Shown here one piece after another: positions 25,877 through 33,001 of a stretch of 43,045 nt of DNA; positions within the stretch are counted from its first letter, which is position 1; the number at the start of each line of letters is the position of its first letter. Source of the DNA: DATDCY01 sp031406795 [NCBI: Candidatus Rokuibacteriota bacterium]. GTDB taxonomy: Bacteria > JAUVQV01. Location: positions 1-43,045 of the forward strand of contig JANOHV010000271.1 of assembly GCA_031406795.1 (NCBI GenBank), given 5' to 3'. The position numbers and the translations under genes are program-made. The notes under the pieces are model-generated. The model was not told the origin of the DNA. It made no database searches and worked only from the letters and a program-made list of their open reading frames with translations.

Positions 25877-26875
25877 CTAGCGCGGGAGCGCCGCGAGCAA
25901 CTGGGACCGGTTGACCGGCACCGTCCCGAACTCGCCGACGACAATCCCCGCGGCGATGTTCGCCAGCAGCGCCGCCTGCGGGAGGGGCGCGCCTACGGCG
26001 AGGGCTAGAGCGAGCACGCCGACCACGGTGTCCCCGGCGCCGGTGACGTCGAAGACCTCCCGGGCAACGGTCGGGATGTGCAGCGGCTCGCAGCCGGGCT
26101 GAAAGAGGCTCATGCCGGCCTCGCCACGGGTGATCAGGATTGCGGCTCCTCCCGCGTTGTGCAGCAGGGCCGCCCCCGCGCTCTCGACGGATTGCTCGAT
26201 GTGCCCGGCCGTCGCGCGCGCGGCCGCGAGCGCCTCGGCCAGATTCGGCGTGATCACCGTGGCACGCCGGTAGAGTTCGAAGCGCGAGGACTTGGGGTCG
26301 ACGGCAAGAGGTCGGCGCGCCTTCCCGCGGTTGAGCGTGCGGATGCCGTCCATCAACGCCTCCTGGATCAACCCCTTGCCGTAGTCGGAAACGACCACGG
26401 CGTCGATCGTCGGCCAGGTCTTCTTCAGGAACGCGGCCACGGCGCGCTGGACCTCGGCGGCATGCGGGCCGAGCCGCTCCCGATCGAAGCGCACAACCTG
26501 CTGATGGTGGGCGACGACCCGGCACTTGAGGATCGTCGGGCGGCCGGCGTGCGCGCGAACGCCATCGACACCGATCCCGGCCCGCTTCAGTTGTTCACGC
26601 AGCCAGTCCCCCTCGGCGTCGGCGCCGACGACACCACAGACCTCGACCGCCGCGCCGAGGCGCCGCAGGTTGTGCGCCACGTTGGCGGCGCCGCCGAACC
26701 GTTGCGTCTCCTTGGCCACCTCGACGACGGGCACCGGTGCCTCCGGCGAAATGCGCCTGACCACGCCGGCATAGTAGCGATCGACCATGAGGTCCCCGAC
26801 CACGAGCACCCGCGCGCCCGCGAAGTCGGCGACGCGGGCGCGCAGACCGGCTGACGAATCCGCCGATCGCCTCAT
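25877..26875 (-). CDS. hldE: D-glycero-beta-D-manno-heptose-7-phosphate kinase
   Basis: This 332-residue ribokinase-family protein corresponds to the first domain of HldE (also called RfaE1 or HldA). It has VLVVGDLMVDRYYAG, the substrate-binding VEVAKETQRFGGAANVAHNL, VVSDYGKGLI, ITPNLAEALAA, and the anion-hole signature DVTGAGDTVVG. The adenylyltransferase domain is absent, so a separate rfaE2 should exist elsewhere. The product feeds ADP-heptose synthesis for the LPS core, in line with its neighbour kdsB. The start is ATG without a strong ribosome site. Confidence 0.93.
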   Translation of the reverse strand: MRRSADSSAGLRARVADFAGARVLVVGDLMVDRYYAGVVRRISPEAPVPVVEVAKETQRFGGAANVAHNLRRLGAAVEVCGVVGADAEGDWLREQLKRAGIGVDGVRAHAGRPTILKCRVVAHHQQVVRFDRERLGPHAAEVQRAVAAFLKKTWPTIDAVVVSDYGKGLIQEALMDGIRTLNRGKARRPLAVDPKSSRFELYRRATVITPNLAEALAAARATAGHIEQSVESAGAALLHNAGGAAILITRGEAGMSLFQPGCEPLHIPTVAREVFDVTGAGDTVVGVLALALAVGAPLPQAALLANIAAGIVVGEFGTVPVNRSQLLAALPR

Positions 26876-26945
26876 GGGCGCATGGCGCCGAAGATTGCAG
26901 GGAGCAGCGCGGCCACCCCGGGCTCGGGAAGCCGGGGCGCCCGGG

Positions 26946-27140
26946 TCAGGTCTGTTCCGGAACGGCCCCGGGTGTCCAGGGGAGAGCCTCCTCGAAGATC
27001 ATCACGGGGATGTCGTCCGTGATGGGATAGGCGACGCCGCAGCGCGGGCAACCGAGCGCAGCCGCATCGGGAGTCAGGATCAGTCCTCCCTTGCAGCAGG
27101 GACAGGCGAGAATCTCGAGCAAACCAGGAGCCAGGCTCAT
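26946..27140 (-). CDS. Trm112 family (YcaR-like) small zinc-ribbon protein
   Basis: The 64-residue protein shows the Trm112/UPF0434 pattern: [16 protein letters not shown] at the start, a second CPRCG knuckle at about residue 33, and the conserved [12 protein letters not shown]. YcaR lies next to kdsB in Escherichia coli, and here it heads the same LPS set. Family members activate methyltransferases in eukaryotes; the bacterial role is unclear. A near-perfect promoter ends only 8 bases before its ATG, so the mRNA may be leaderless. Confidence 0.88.
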   Translation of the reverse strand: MSLAPGLLEILACPCCKGGLILTPDAAALGCPRCGVAYPITDDIPVMIFEEALPWTPGAVPEQT

Positions 27141-27148
27141 GGGTGCCG

Positions 27149-27176
27149 ATTATACCGGCAGCGGCCGGTTTGTCAA
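27149..27176 (-). promoter_or_regulatory. consensus promoter for trm112-hldE-kdsB
   Basis: The minus strand has perfect TTGACA and TATAAT hexamers separated by 16 bases. The -10 box ends 8 bases before the trm112 ATG, so transcription should begin within about one or two bases of the start codon. Confidence 0.75.
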
Positions 27177-27206
27177 AATCTGATACAATTTGCATCGTCC
27201 AGCGGC

Positions 27207-27212
27207 TATAAT
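27207..27212 (+). promoter_or_regulatory. -10 box upstream of the HesB-like selenoprotein
   Basis: A perfect TATAAT on the plus strand lies 33 bases before the ATG at 27246. No good -35 hexamer is found 16-18 bases upstream, so an activator may be needed or the box may be fortuitous. Confidence 0.4.
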
Positions 27213-27245
27213 CATCTGACAAGAGAACAACCAACAGGAGGTTTC

Positions 27246-27566
27246 ATGGTCAACGTTTCGGATGGCGCCAAGGAGAAGCTGCTCGAGTACCTCAGGACCA
27301 ACAACTCGGACCTCGCGGTTCGGGTGACCCTCTCCCACGGCTGAGGGGGGCCCTCATTGGGCTTGGTGCTGGATGCACCTAAAGCGCAGGACAAGGTTTA
27401 CGATTTCCCGCCCCTGAAGATGGTCATCGACGATTCGCTCCAGGGAGAGCTCGGGACGGTCAGCGTCGACTACAACGACTCGACGTGGCGCAGCGGCTTC
27501 AAGGTCACCTCCGCCAAGCCTCTCGGCAGCGGCGGCGGCGGCTGCGACAGCGGGAAGTGCTGCTGA
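27246..27566 (+). CDS. HesB/IscA-like selenoprotein (in-frame UGA = selenocysteine)
   Basis: Read through one TGA at 27342-27344 (codon 33), this frame gives a 106-residue HesB/IscA-like protein. The N-part MVNVSDGAKEKLLEYLRTN ... VRVTLSHG is followed by Sec and GGPSLGLVLDAP, continuing to TVSVDYNDSTWRSGFKVTS and a Cys-rich tail CDSGKCC. The TGA falls where IscA-type proteins have their first metal-binding Cys. HesB-like selenoproteins with this SHG-U context are a known family in Geobacter and relatives. A hairpin fitting a bacterial SECIS follows the UGA, and the frame is open on both sides with the family sequence intact, which argues against a pseudogene. AGGAGG lies four bases before the ATG. 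The role is probably Fe-S or metal-cluster related; it is not established. Confidence 0.88.
27362..27384 (+). promoter_or_regulatory. predicted bacterial SECIS element
   Basis: CTTGGTGC pairs with GCACC and, across a two-base TA bulge, AAG. This gives 8 bp capped by the five-base loop TGGAT. The apical loop begins 25 bases after the UGA codon, within the spacing known for bacterial SECIS hairpins, and it contains the loop guanines expected for SelB recognition. It lies inside the coding sequence. Confidence 0.7.
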
Positions 27567-27589
27567 TCGCTCCGCGGACGTCGATTCGA

Positions 27590-27621
27590 GGCGCGGGCCT
27601 CTTGAGGGGGTCCGCGCCTTT
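27590..27621 (+). terminator. hairpin terminator or attenuator between the selenoprotein gene and pheA
   Basis: GGCGCGGGCCTC and GGGGTCCGCGCC form about 12 bp around a short loop, followed by TTT. The stem ends only 6 bases before the pheA ATG, so it either terminates the selenoprotein transcript or regulates entry into pheA. The T run is short. Confidence 0.55.
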
Positions 27622-27627
27622 CATCGC

Positions 27628-28740
27628 ATGAAAACCGGAAAAGCCCTCCCAAAAGGCGCCGAGCGCCTCGACGCCAACCGCGAGCGGATCGATGCCATCG
27701 ATCGGCGGCTGGTGGCGTTGCTCAACCGCCGCGCCACGGTCGTGCACGCCATCGGCGAGATCAAGAAGGCGCGCGGCATCCAGGTCGTCGACGCCGGTCG
27801 CGAGGAGCAAGTCATCGCGCGCATCGAGAAGGCGAACACCGGCCCCTTCCCCAACGAGTCGCTCAGAAGCATCTATCGCGAGATCTTCACCGCGTCGCAC
27901 CAGATCGAGGAACCGCTGACGGTCGCCTACTTTGGTCCCGAGGCGACGTTCACTCACCAGGCCTGCCGTCGGGTCTTCGGGTCGGCGCCGAACACCCTGC
28001 CGAAACCGAGCATCCGCGAGGTGTTCCGCGCAGTCGAGCGCGAGGAGGCGGCCTTCGGTGTCGTTCCCGTCGAGAACTCCACCGAAGGGGTGGTGAACCA
28101 CACCCTGGACATGTTCCTCGAATCGCCGTTGACGATCCACGCCGAGGTCGTCCTCGTCGTGCACCACCATCTGCTCTCGAAGAGCGGACAACTCGCGGAG
28201 GTGCGCACTCTGTATTCGCACTACCAGCCCGTCGCGCAGTGCTCCGAATGGCTGCAGGCCCACCTGCCGGAAGTCCCGGTAAGGGAAGTCTCGAGCACCT
28301 CCGAGGCCGCGCGTCGCGCCGCGGCCGACCCGGCGGGGGCCGCGATTGCCAGCCGCCTGGCCGGAGAACTCTACGGGCTGCGCACGGTGCGGCGCAACAT
28401 CGAGGACCGCCGCGACAACGTGACCCGGTTCATCGTCATCAGCCACCGGGAGCACGAAGCGACCGGCAAGGACACGACCTCGATCCTCTTCTCGATCAAG
28501 GACCGCGTCGGCGCGCTGCACGACATTCTGCTGCCCTTCGCCCGCAAGAGCATCAATCTCACCAGAATCGAGTCCCGGCCGTCGCGTCGAAGGGCTTGGG
28601 ATTATGTATTCTTCGTCGATTTCGACGGGCACCGCGCCGATCCGGTCGTCCAGGGCGTGCTCACCCGGGTGCGCCGCTCGTGCTCCGTGCTCAAGGTCCT
28701 GGGTTCCTATCCCACCAACCGGGAGGCACAAGAACGATGA
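27628..28740 (+). CDS. pheA: bifunctional chorismate mutase / prephenate dehydratase
   Basis: The P-protein converts chorismate through prephenate to phenylpyruvate for phenylalanine synthesis. The 370-residue protein has an AroQ-type mutase domain (about residues 15-90, RIDAIDRRLVALLNRR), a dehydratase domain (about 97-275) with VAYFGPEATFTHQA, VPVENSTEGVV and the catalytic TRFIVIS, and a C-terminal ACT domain (about 285-362) with GALHDIL and the phenylalanine-binding ESRPS. Feedback inhibition by Phe is therefore likely. It has no evident ribosome site: the hairpin at 27590-27621 occupies that space. It overlaps the following aminotransferase by ATGA. Confidence 0.95.
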   Translation: MKTGKALPKGAERLDANRERIDAIDRRLVALLNRRATVVHAIGEIKKARGIQVVDAGREEQVIARIEKANTGPFPNESLRSIYREIFTASHQIEEPLTVAYFGPEATFTHQACRRVFGSAPNTLPKPSIREVFRAVEREEAAFGVVPVENSTEGVVNHTLDMFLESPLTIHAEVVLVVHHHLLSKSGQLAEVRTLYSHYQPVAQCSEWLQAHLPEVPVREVSSTSEAARRAAADPAGAAIASRLAGELYGLRTVRRNIEDRRDNVTRFIVISHREHEATGKDTTSILFSIKDRVGALHDILLPFARKSINLTRIESRPSRRRAWDYVFFVDFDGHRADPVVQGVLTRVRRSCSVLKVLGSYPTNREAQER

Positions 28741-29837
28741 GCCTGGCTCCCCCGCACATCGCCTCGATCCAGCCCTATGTCCCCGGCAAGCCGATGGCCG
28801 AGCTTGAGCGCGAACTCGGCTTGAGTTCGACCATCAAACTCGCCTCGAACGAAAACCCGCTCGGCCCCTCGCCGAAAGTTCTGCGCGCCGTGCGGGCGCA
28901 CCTGGCCGAGATCAACCGCTATCCGGACGGGAGCGCCTTCGAGTTGACGCGCGCGCTCGCGGCGCGGCTCGAAGTCCCCCCGGAGGCCATCCTGCTTGGC
29001 AATGGGTCGAACGAAGTCATCGACATCGCGGTGCGCACGTTCCTGCGCCCCGGCGAGGAGGTGGTTTCCGCGGCGGGCGCATTCGTGGTCTACCAGCTCG
29101 CGACCCAGGCTGCCGGCGGGACAAACATCGTCGTGCCAATGCGCGAGCATACCCACGATCTCCCGGCGATGGCGGCCGCCACGACCCCGCGGACGCGCCT
29201 GGCTTTCGTCGCCAACCCCAACAACCCGACCGGAACCTGGGTCGCCGAGCGGGCGGTCGAACGCTTCCTGGCCGCGCTGCCCGCCGGGGTCATCGCCGTG
29301 TTCGACGAGGCGTATTTCGAATACGTCTCCCGCAGGACGTTTCCCGACACCCTGAAGCGCGTGCGTTCCGGGCGGCCGGTGTTCTGCCTGCGCACCTTCT
29401 CAAAGGCCTATGGCATCGCCGGGCTGCGCATCGGCTACCTGGTCGGCCCGCCCGAGTACGTGGCGGAGATGAACAAGGTCCGCGAGCCTTTCAACACGAA
29501 CCACCTCGCGCAGGTGGCGGCCGTCGCCGCGCTCGCCGACGAGCGGCACCTGCGGCGCGTGGTCCGGCTGAACCGGCGGGAGCGTCAGCGCCTTGGCGTC
29601 GGGCTCGCCGCACTCGGCCTGGAAGTCATTCCCTCCGAGGCGAACTTCCTGCTGGTCGGCATGCGGCGCGACGGCAACGCGCTCTATCAGGATCTGCTGC
29701 GCCGCGGAGTCATCGTCCGTCCCGTCAGCAGTTACGGCTATCCGCTGCACCTGCGCATTACCGTGGGGTTGCCGGAGCAGAACGACCGTCTCCTCGAGGC
29801 GCTGCGCGAATCGCTGGCCGCCGTCCCGGTGCGCTAG
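28737..29837 (+). CDS. hisC: HisC-like pyridoxal-phosphate aminotransferase (aromatic context)
   Basis: This 366-residue class I/II aminotransferase has the HisC landmarks IKLASNENPLGPSPKV, LGNGSNEVID, VANPNNPTGTW, the PLP-binding Lys in FSKAYGIAGLRIGY, and the C-terminal LRITVGLPEQND. HisC proteins transaminate histidinol phosphate, but many also act on phenylpyruvate. Its ATGA coupling to pheA suggests that it makes phenylalanine or tyrosine here, while the second HisC paralog next to hisD (31928-33001) serves histidine synthesis. This split is an inference. It ends 41 bases from the convergent cytochrome gene. Confidence 0.88.
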   Translation: MSLAPPHIASIQPYVPGKPMAELERELGLSSTIKLASNENPLGPSPKVLRAVRAHLAEINRYPDGSAFELTRALAARLEVPPEAILLGNGSNEVIDIAVRTFLRPGEEVVSAAGAFVVYQLATQAAGGTNIVVPMREHTHDLPAMAAATTPRTRLAFVANPNNPTGTWVAERAVERFLAALPAGVIAVFDEAYFEYVSRRTFPDTLKRVRSGRPVFCLRTFSKAYGIAGLRIGYLVGPPEYVAEMNKVREPFNTNHLAQVAAVAALADERHLRRVVRLNRRERQRLGVGLAALGLEVIPSEANFLLVGMRRDGNALYQDLLRRGVIVRPVSSYGYPLHLRITVGLPEQNDRLLEALRESLAAVPVR

Positions 29838-29878
29838 CCCCTCCGCCCGGTTGTGTCCGGACGCCGCTCAGACCGCGG

Positions 29879-31771
29879 TCAGTATTGCGTGTGGCACCGG
29901 GCGCAGAGCGACATCACCTCGCGGTCCAAAAGATTCGGAAAGTCCGAGCCGTGCGGCTGGTGGCAGCCGCTGCAGGCGAGCGCGCCGTCCCTCTTGCGGA
30001 TCGGGAAGCGGGGGGGCAGCGACGCCTTCCCGCTCGCCGGCTGTCCGGTGCCCACGTCGATTTCGACGAAGAGGTGCAGCTCGTGCACCTCGGCGTGGCA
30101 GGTGCCGCAGATGTCGAAGGCGGTCTTCTTCAGCAGCGCCTTTTCCGGACCCCCATGCGGACCATGACAGGATGAACACATCCCCGAGAGGACGGGTGTG
30201 TGCGGGACCGCCCACTCTTTTCCGTCGCTGTTGAAGTTCTTCTCCTCGTGGCAGCCCGCGCACAGCGCTCGCTGGGGGGCGGTGAGGAGGCGGCGGCTCT
30301 GCGCGACGTGCGGTACATGGCAGGCCGGGCAGCCGTCGTCGAGCGCCGGGTGCGGCACCGCCCAGGCAGTCCCCGCGGGGTCGCGTGTCGGGTCCTTGTG
30401 GCACTTCAGACACAGCTCGCGTCCGGGAGCCGCCACCAGCAGCTTCGGCAGCGCGGCGCCGTGGGGTGCATGGCAGCGCGAGCAGGCCCCCTGGGCGACC
30501 GGCAGGTGGATCGAGCCGCCCTTGGCGGCGTCAGGGGCGGCGAACGCATCGTGGCATCCGAAGCACAGCGGGGCCTGCGGGCTCTTGAGCATGCCGGCCG
30601 CCGGGGCCACGTGCGGCAGGTGGCAGGCGAAGCAGCCGTCATCCAGTGCCGCGTGAGTCGTTGTCCACTCCTTGCCCTCGGGTGTCAGTGAAGGATCGTC
30701 GTGGCACTTGATGCACAGGGCCTTGCCCGGGGCGGCCAGCAGCTTCTGGAGATCGGAGCCGTGCACCGCGTGGCAACCGGCGCATTCCCCCTCCTCCACG
30801 GGACTGTGGCGCACCAGCTGCTTCCCCCCCTCCTCCTGCGGGAAGGGGTCGTGGCAGTCGGCGCATAATTGCGCTGCCGGCTTCTTGAGCAGCCGCGGGG
30901 CCTCGGCCACGTGTGGCAGGTGGCAGGAGGGGCAGCCGTCGTCGAGCGCAGGGTGCGGCACCGCCCACGCCGCGCCGCTCTTGTTCAGCGAGGGATCGGC
31001 GTGGCAGAGCAGGCAAAGCTTGACGCCCGTTGCCGACAACAGGTTCTTCGCCGCGGCGCCGTGGGCCCCGTGGCAGCCGGTGCATTCCCCCTGCTGCACC
31101 GGGCGGTGCATCCGCTTCTTCCCGCCCGCGGTGAAGTCGTCGTGGCAGCCGAAGCACAGGCCACGTTTCGCGGCGGGCGGCAGTTGCTTGAGCGAGAGCC
31201 GGTGGAAGGCGTGGCAACCGAGGCAGTCGCCCTCCTCGGCCGGAGGGTGGAGGACCGCCTGCGGCTTGCCGTCCTTGCCCTTGAGCACGTCGTCGTGGCA
31301 ACGCGCGCACAGCGCCGGCGGTTTCTCGAGGAGGCTCGCGCCCCCCCCCCCTGAAAACTTGTGACACTCCTCGCAGCCGTTGTCGACTGCGTGGGTGTCA
31401 GGAGCGGAGAAACCGGCCGGTGCGGGCGGGGCAGTTCCTCCCCCGAGAAAGACCGTCACTTTATGATCCAGCAGGGACAGGGAATTCTCGCCGGGATCGA
31501 GCTTGATCCGGACCGTGAATGCGCCGGCCCCCACCGGCTGCGTCCTTGACCCGCTCCCGCCGGTGATCGTCAGCGAGCCGGGCGCGCCCCCGGGAAGGTA
31601 CCCGAGCAGTTCGAGAGACCCGTCGCCCGCGAGCAACGCCCGGTCGGGCGGGTAGACAATCGCCGGCGCGGTCGCCGCTCGCGCCCCGCCGGCAGACAGA
31701 CCGATAACCAGCGCGAGGAGCGCGGCGCGAATCGCCGCAACCCGACGGCTCGTCAGACCCGAATAGCCCAT
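29879..31771 (-). CDS. 20-heme c-type cytochrome with tandem tetraheme modules
   Basis: The 630-residue protein has a signal peptide ending GGARA (about residue 32), an Ig-like beta region without heme (about 33-112, with PGENSLSLLDHKVTV), then 20 CxxCH motifs over the remaining 500 residues. From 31018 down to 30116 it is built of three consecutive modules of 100, 101 and 100 residues, each with four hemes at relative positions 2, 29, 52 and 79 and recurring HPALDDGCPxCH and PHVA motifs. ATG at 31771 is chosen because it directly precedes the signal peptide; an in-frame upstream ATG at 31822 is less likely. The role is probably long-range electron transfer across or outside the envelope. No partner gene adjoins it. 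Confidence 0.93.
   Translation of the reverse strand: MGYSGLTSRRVAAIRAALLALVIGLSAGGARAATAPAIVYPPDRALLAGDGSLELLGYLPGGAPGSLTITGGSGSRTQPVGAGAFTVRIKLDPGENSLSLLDHKVTVFLGGGTAPPAPAGFSAPDTHAVDNGCEECHKFSGGGGASLLEKPPALCARCHDDVLKGKDGKPQAVLHPPAEEGDCLGCHAFHRLSLKQLPPAAKRGLCFGCHDDFTAGGKKRMHRPVQQGECTGCHGAHGAAAKNLLSATGVKLCLLCHADPSLNKSGAAWAVPHPALDDGCPSCHLPHVAEAPRLLKKPAAQLCADCHDPFPQEEGGKQLVRHSPVEEGECAGCHAVHGSDLQKLLAAPGKALCIKCHDDPSLTPEGKEWTTTHAALDDGCFACHLPHVAPAAGMLKSPQAPLCFGCHDAFAAPDAAKGGSIHLPVAQGACSRCHAPHGAALPKLLVAAPGRELCLKCHKDPTRDPAGTAWAVPHPALDDGCPACHVPHVAQSRRLLTAPQRALCAGCHEEKNFNSDGKEWAVPHTPVLSGMCSSCHGPHGGPEKALLKKTAFDICGTCHAEVHELHLFVEIDVGTGQPASGKASLPPRFPIRKRDGALACSGCHQPHGSDFPNLLDREVMSLCARCHTQY
30116..31018 (-). 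repeat. three tandem 300-bp coding repeats (tetraheme modules)
   Basis: Within the 20-heme cytochrome gene, module 1 covers 31018-30719, module 2 30718-30416 and module 3 30415-30116. Each starts with a LCxxCH codon block and contains four CxxCH motifs in the same register (spacings 27, 23, 27, then 23 to the next module). This implies internal duplication. Confidence 0.85.
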
Positions 31772-31834
31772 GGCTTCGTTCTTGAAGCAATATTCATGCT
31801 CAGCCCGCGTGCATTTTGCCAACGAAACTCATTG

Positions 31835-31870
31835 ATTATACAGAATAATTATTTCTGGGGCAAGCGTCAA
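31835..31870 (-). promoter_or_regulatory. overlapping promoters of the 20-heme cytochrome
   Basis: Two alternative sigma70-like pairs interleave on the minus strand: TTGCCC-17-TATAAT (31835-31863) and TTGACG-17-TATTCT (31842-31870). Both lie in an AT-rich island 64-99 bases before the ATG at 31771. A second TTGACG lies about 20 bases further upstream. Confidence 0.6.
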
Positions 31871-31914
31871 TCCCAACAGGTGCGTCAAATGCCACACATT
31901 GCCTGGAAAATGTG

Positions 31915-31926
31915 CCCCGATCGGGG
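31915..31926 (-). terminator. short palindrome after hisC, possible weak terminator
   Basis: The perfect palindrome CCCCGATCGGGG directly follows the hisC stop on the minus strand and is followed by CACATTTT. The stem is short, so termination strength is doubtful. Confidence 0.4.
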
Positions 31927-31927
31927 T

Positions 31928-33001
31928 CTAGCACCGGAACTCCGCCTGCAAGGCTTCGAGAAAAAGATCGTTCTCCGACTGCACGCCGACGGTGACTCTC
32001 AGGCAACCGGAAAGCAGTCCCGGGGCGCCGCCGAGATCGCGGACGAGGACCCCCTTGCGACGCAGGGCTTCGAACACCAGGCGCGATGTCCGGTTCGTCC
32101 GAAAGAGGATGAAGTTCGCGTCGCTGGGGAAGATCGTGATCCCCGGCACGCGGGCCAGCGCGCCTGCGACGCGCGCGCGCTCCGCGAGGATCGCGCGAAC
32201 CTGGCCCTCGAGAAACGCGCCGTTTTCGAGCACCGTCTGCGCCGCGATCTGCGAAAAACTGCCGACATTGTACGGCAGGCGCACTTTGTCGAGTTCCCCG
32301 ACCACCTGCGCATCCGCGAGCAGAACGCCCAGGCGCAGCGCCGCAAGACCGATTTTCGAGAGCGTTTGCAGGACGACCAGGTTGCGGTGGCGCGCCAGAA
32401 GATCGACGACGCTGACGCCGGCGAAGTCGTGATAGGCCTCGTCGATGACGACGATCCCGGATGCCGCCTGGGTGTAGCGCTCCATGACGCCCCGGTCGAA
32501 CAGGTTCCCGGTGGGGTTGTTCGGCGACGCGAAGATGCTCAGGCGCGGCTTGCACCGGCCGGCGCTCCTCGCCAGTTCCGCTTCGTTCAGTGCGAAGGAG
32601 GCAGTCAGCGGCACCTCTTCGACGCGCCAACCCAGACAGACCGCGATATGGCGGTACATCGAGAACGTCGGCGTCGGCACCAGCAGCGTCGCCCCGCCTC
32701 CGCCGCAGGCCGCGAGCAGGAGCAGGATCAGGTCATCGGAACCGTTGCCGAGCAGCACCCCCTCCGGCGTCCAGCCGCAGCGGTCGGCGAGCGCCCGCCG
32801 CAGCGCGGTCGCCGCCGGGTCGGGGTAGCGGTTGAGCTCCAGGGCGGCCGCGGCGGCGCCGATGCGCGCCATCAGCGCCGCGGGCGGCGGACAGGGGTTT
32901 TCATTGGCGTCGAGCTTGATCAGCCCGTGCGCCTCTTCGGCCTCGTAGCGACGCAGGCTCCGCAGTTCCGGCCTGAACAGACGCGCGACTTCCTCGCTCA
33001 C
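31928..33001 (-). CDS. hisC: histidinol-phosphate aminotransferase
   Basis: HisC transaminates imidazole acetol phosphate in histidine synthesis. The 357-residue protein has LIKLDANENPCPPP, LLGNGSDDLILLL, FASPNNPTGNL, the PLP Lys in TLSKIGLAALRLGV and LRVTVGVQSEND near the end. Its GTG start overlaps the hisD stop as GTGA. This hisD-hisC arrangement makes it the better candidate for the histidine enzyme of the two HisC paralogs in the window. A much longer open frame runs upstream through hisD in another phase and is not used. Confidence 0.92.
   Translation of the reverse strand: MSEEVARLFRPELRSLRRYEAEEAHGLIKLDANENPCPPPAALMARIGAAAAALELNRYPDPAATALRRALADRCGWTPEGVLLGNGSDDLILLLLAACGGGGATLLVPTPTFSMYRHIAVCLGWRVEEVPLTASFALNEAELARSAGRCKPRLSIFASPNNPTGNLFDRGVMERYTQAASGIVVIDEAYHDFAGVSVVDLLARHRNLVVLQTLSKIGLAALRLGVLLADAQVVGELDKVRLPYNVGSFSQIAAQTVLENGAFLEGQVRAILAERARVAGALARVPGITIFPSDANFILFRTNRTSRLVFEALRRKGVLVRDLGGAPGLLSGCLRVTVGVQSENDLFLEALQAEFRC

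Noticed and set aside
27246-27344. Reading the HesB-like gene as a pseudogene or as two short genes
   Set aside because: The frame stays open and family-like on both sides of a single TGA, with no indel, and a SECIS-type hairpin follows.
30116-31018. CRISPR-like or intergenic tandem repeat
   Set aside because: The 300-base periodicity is coding and follows the tetraheme protein modules.
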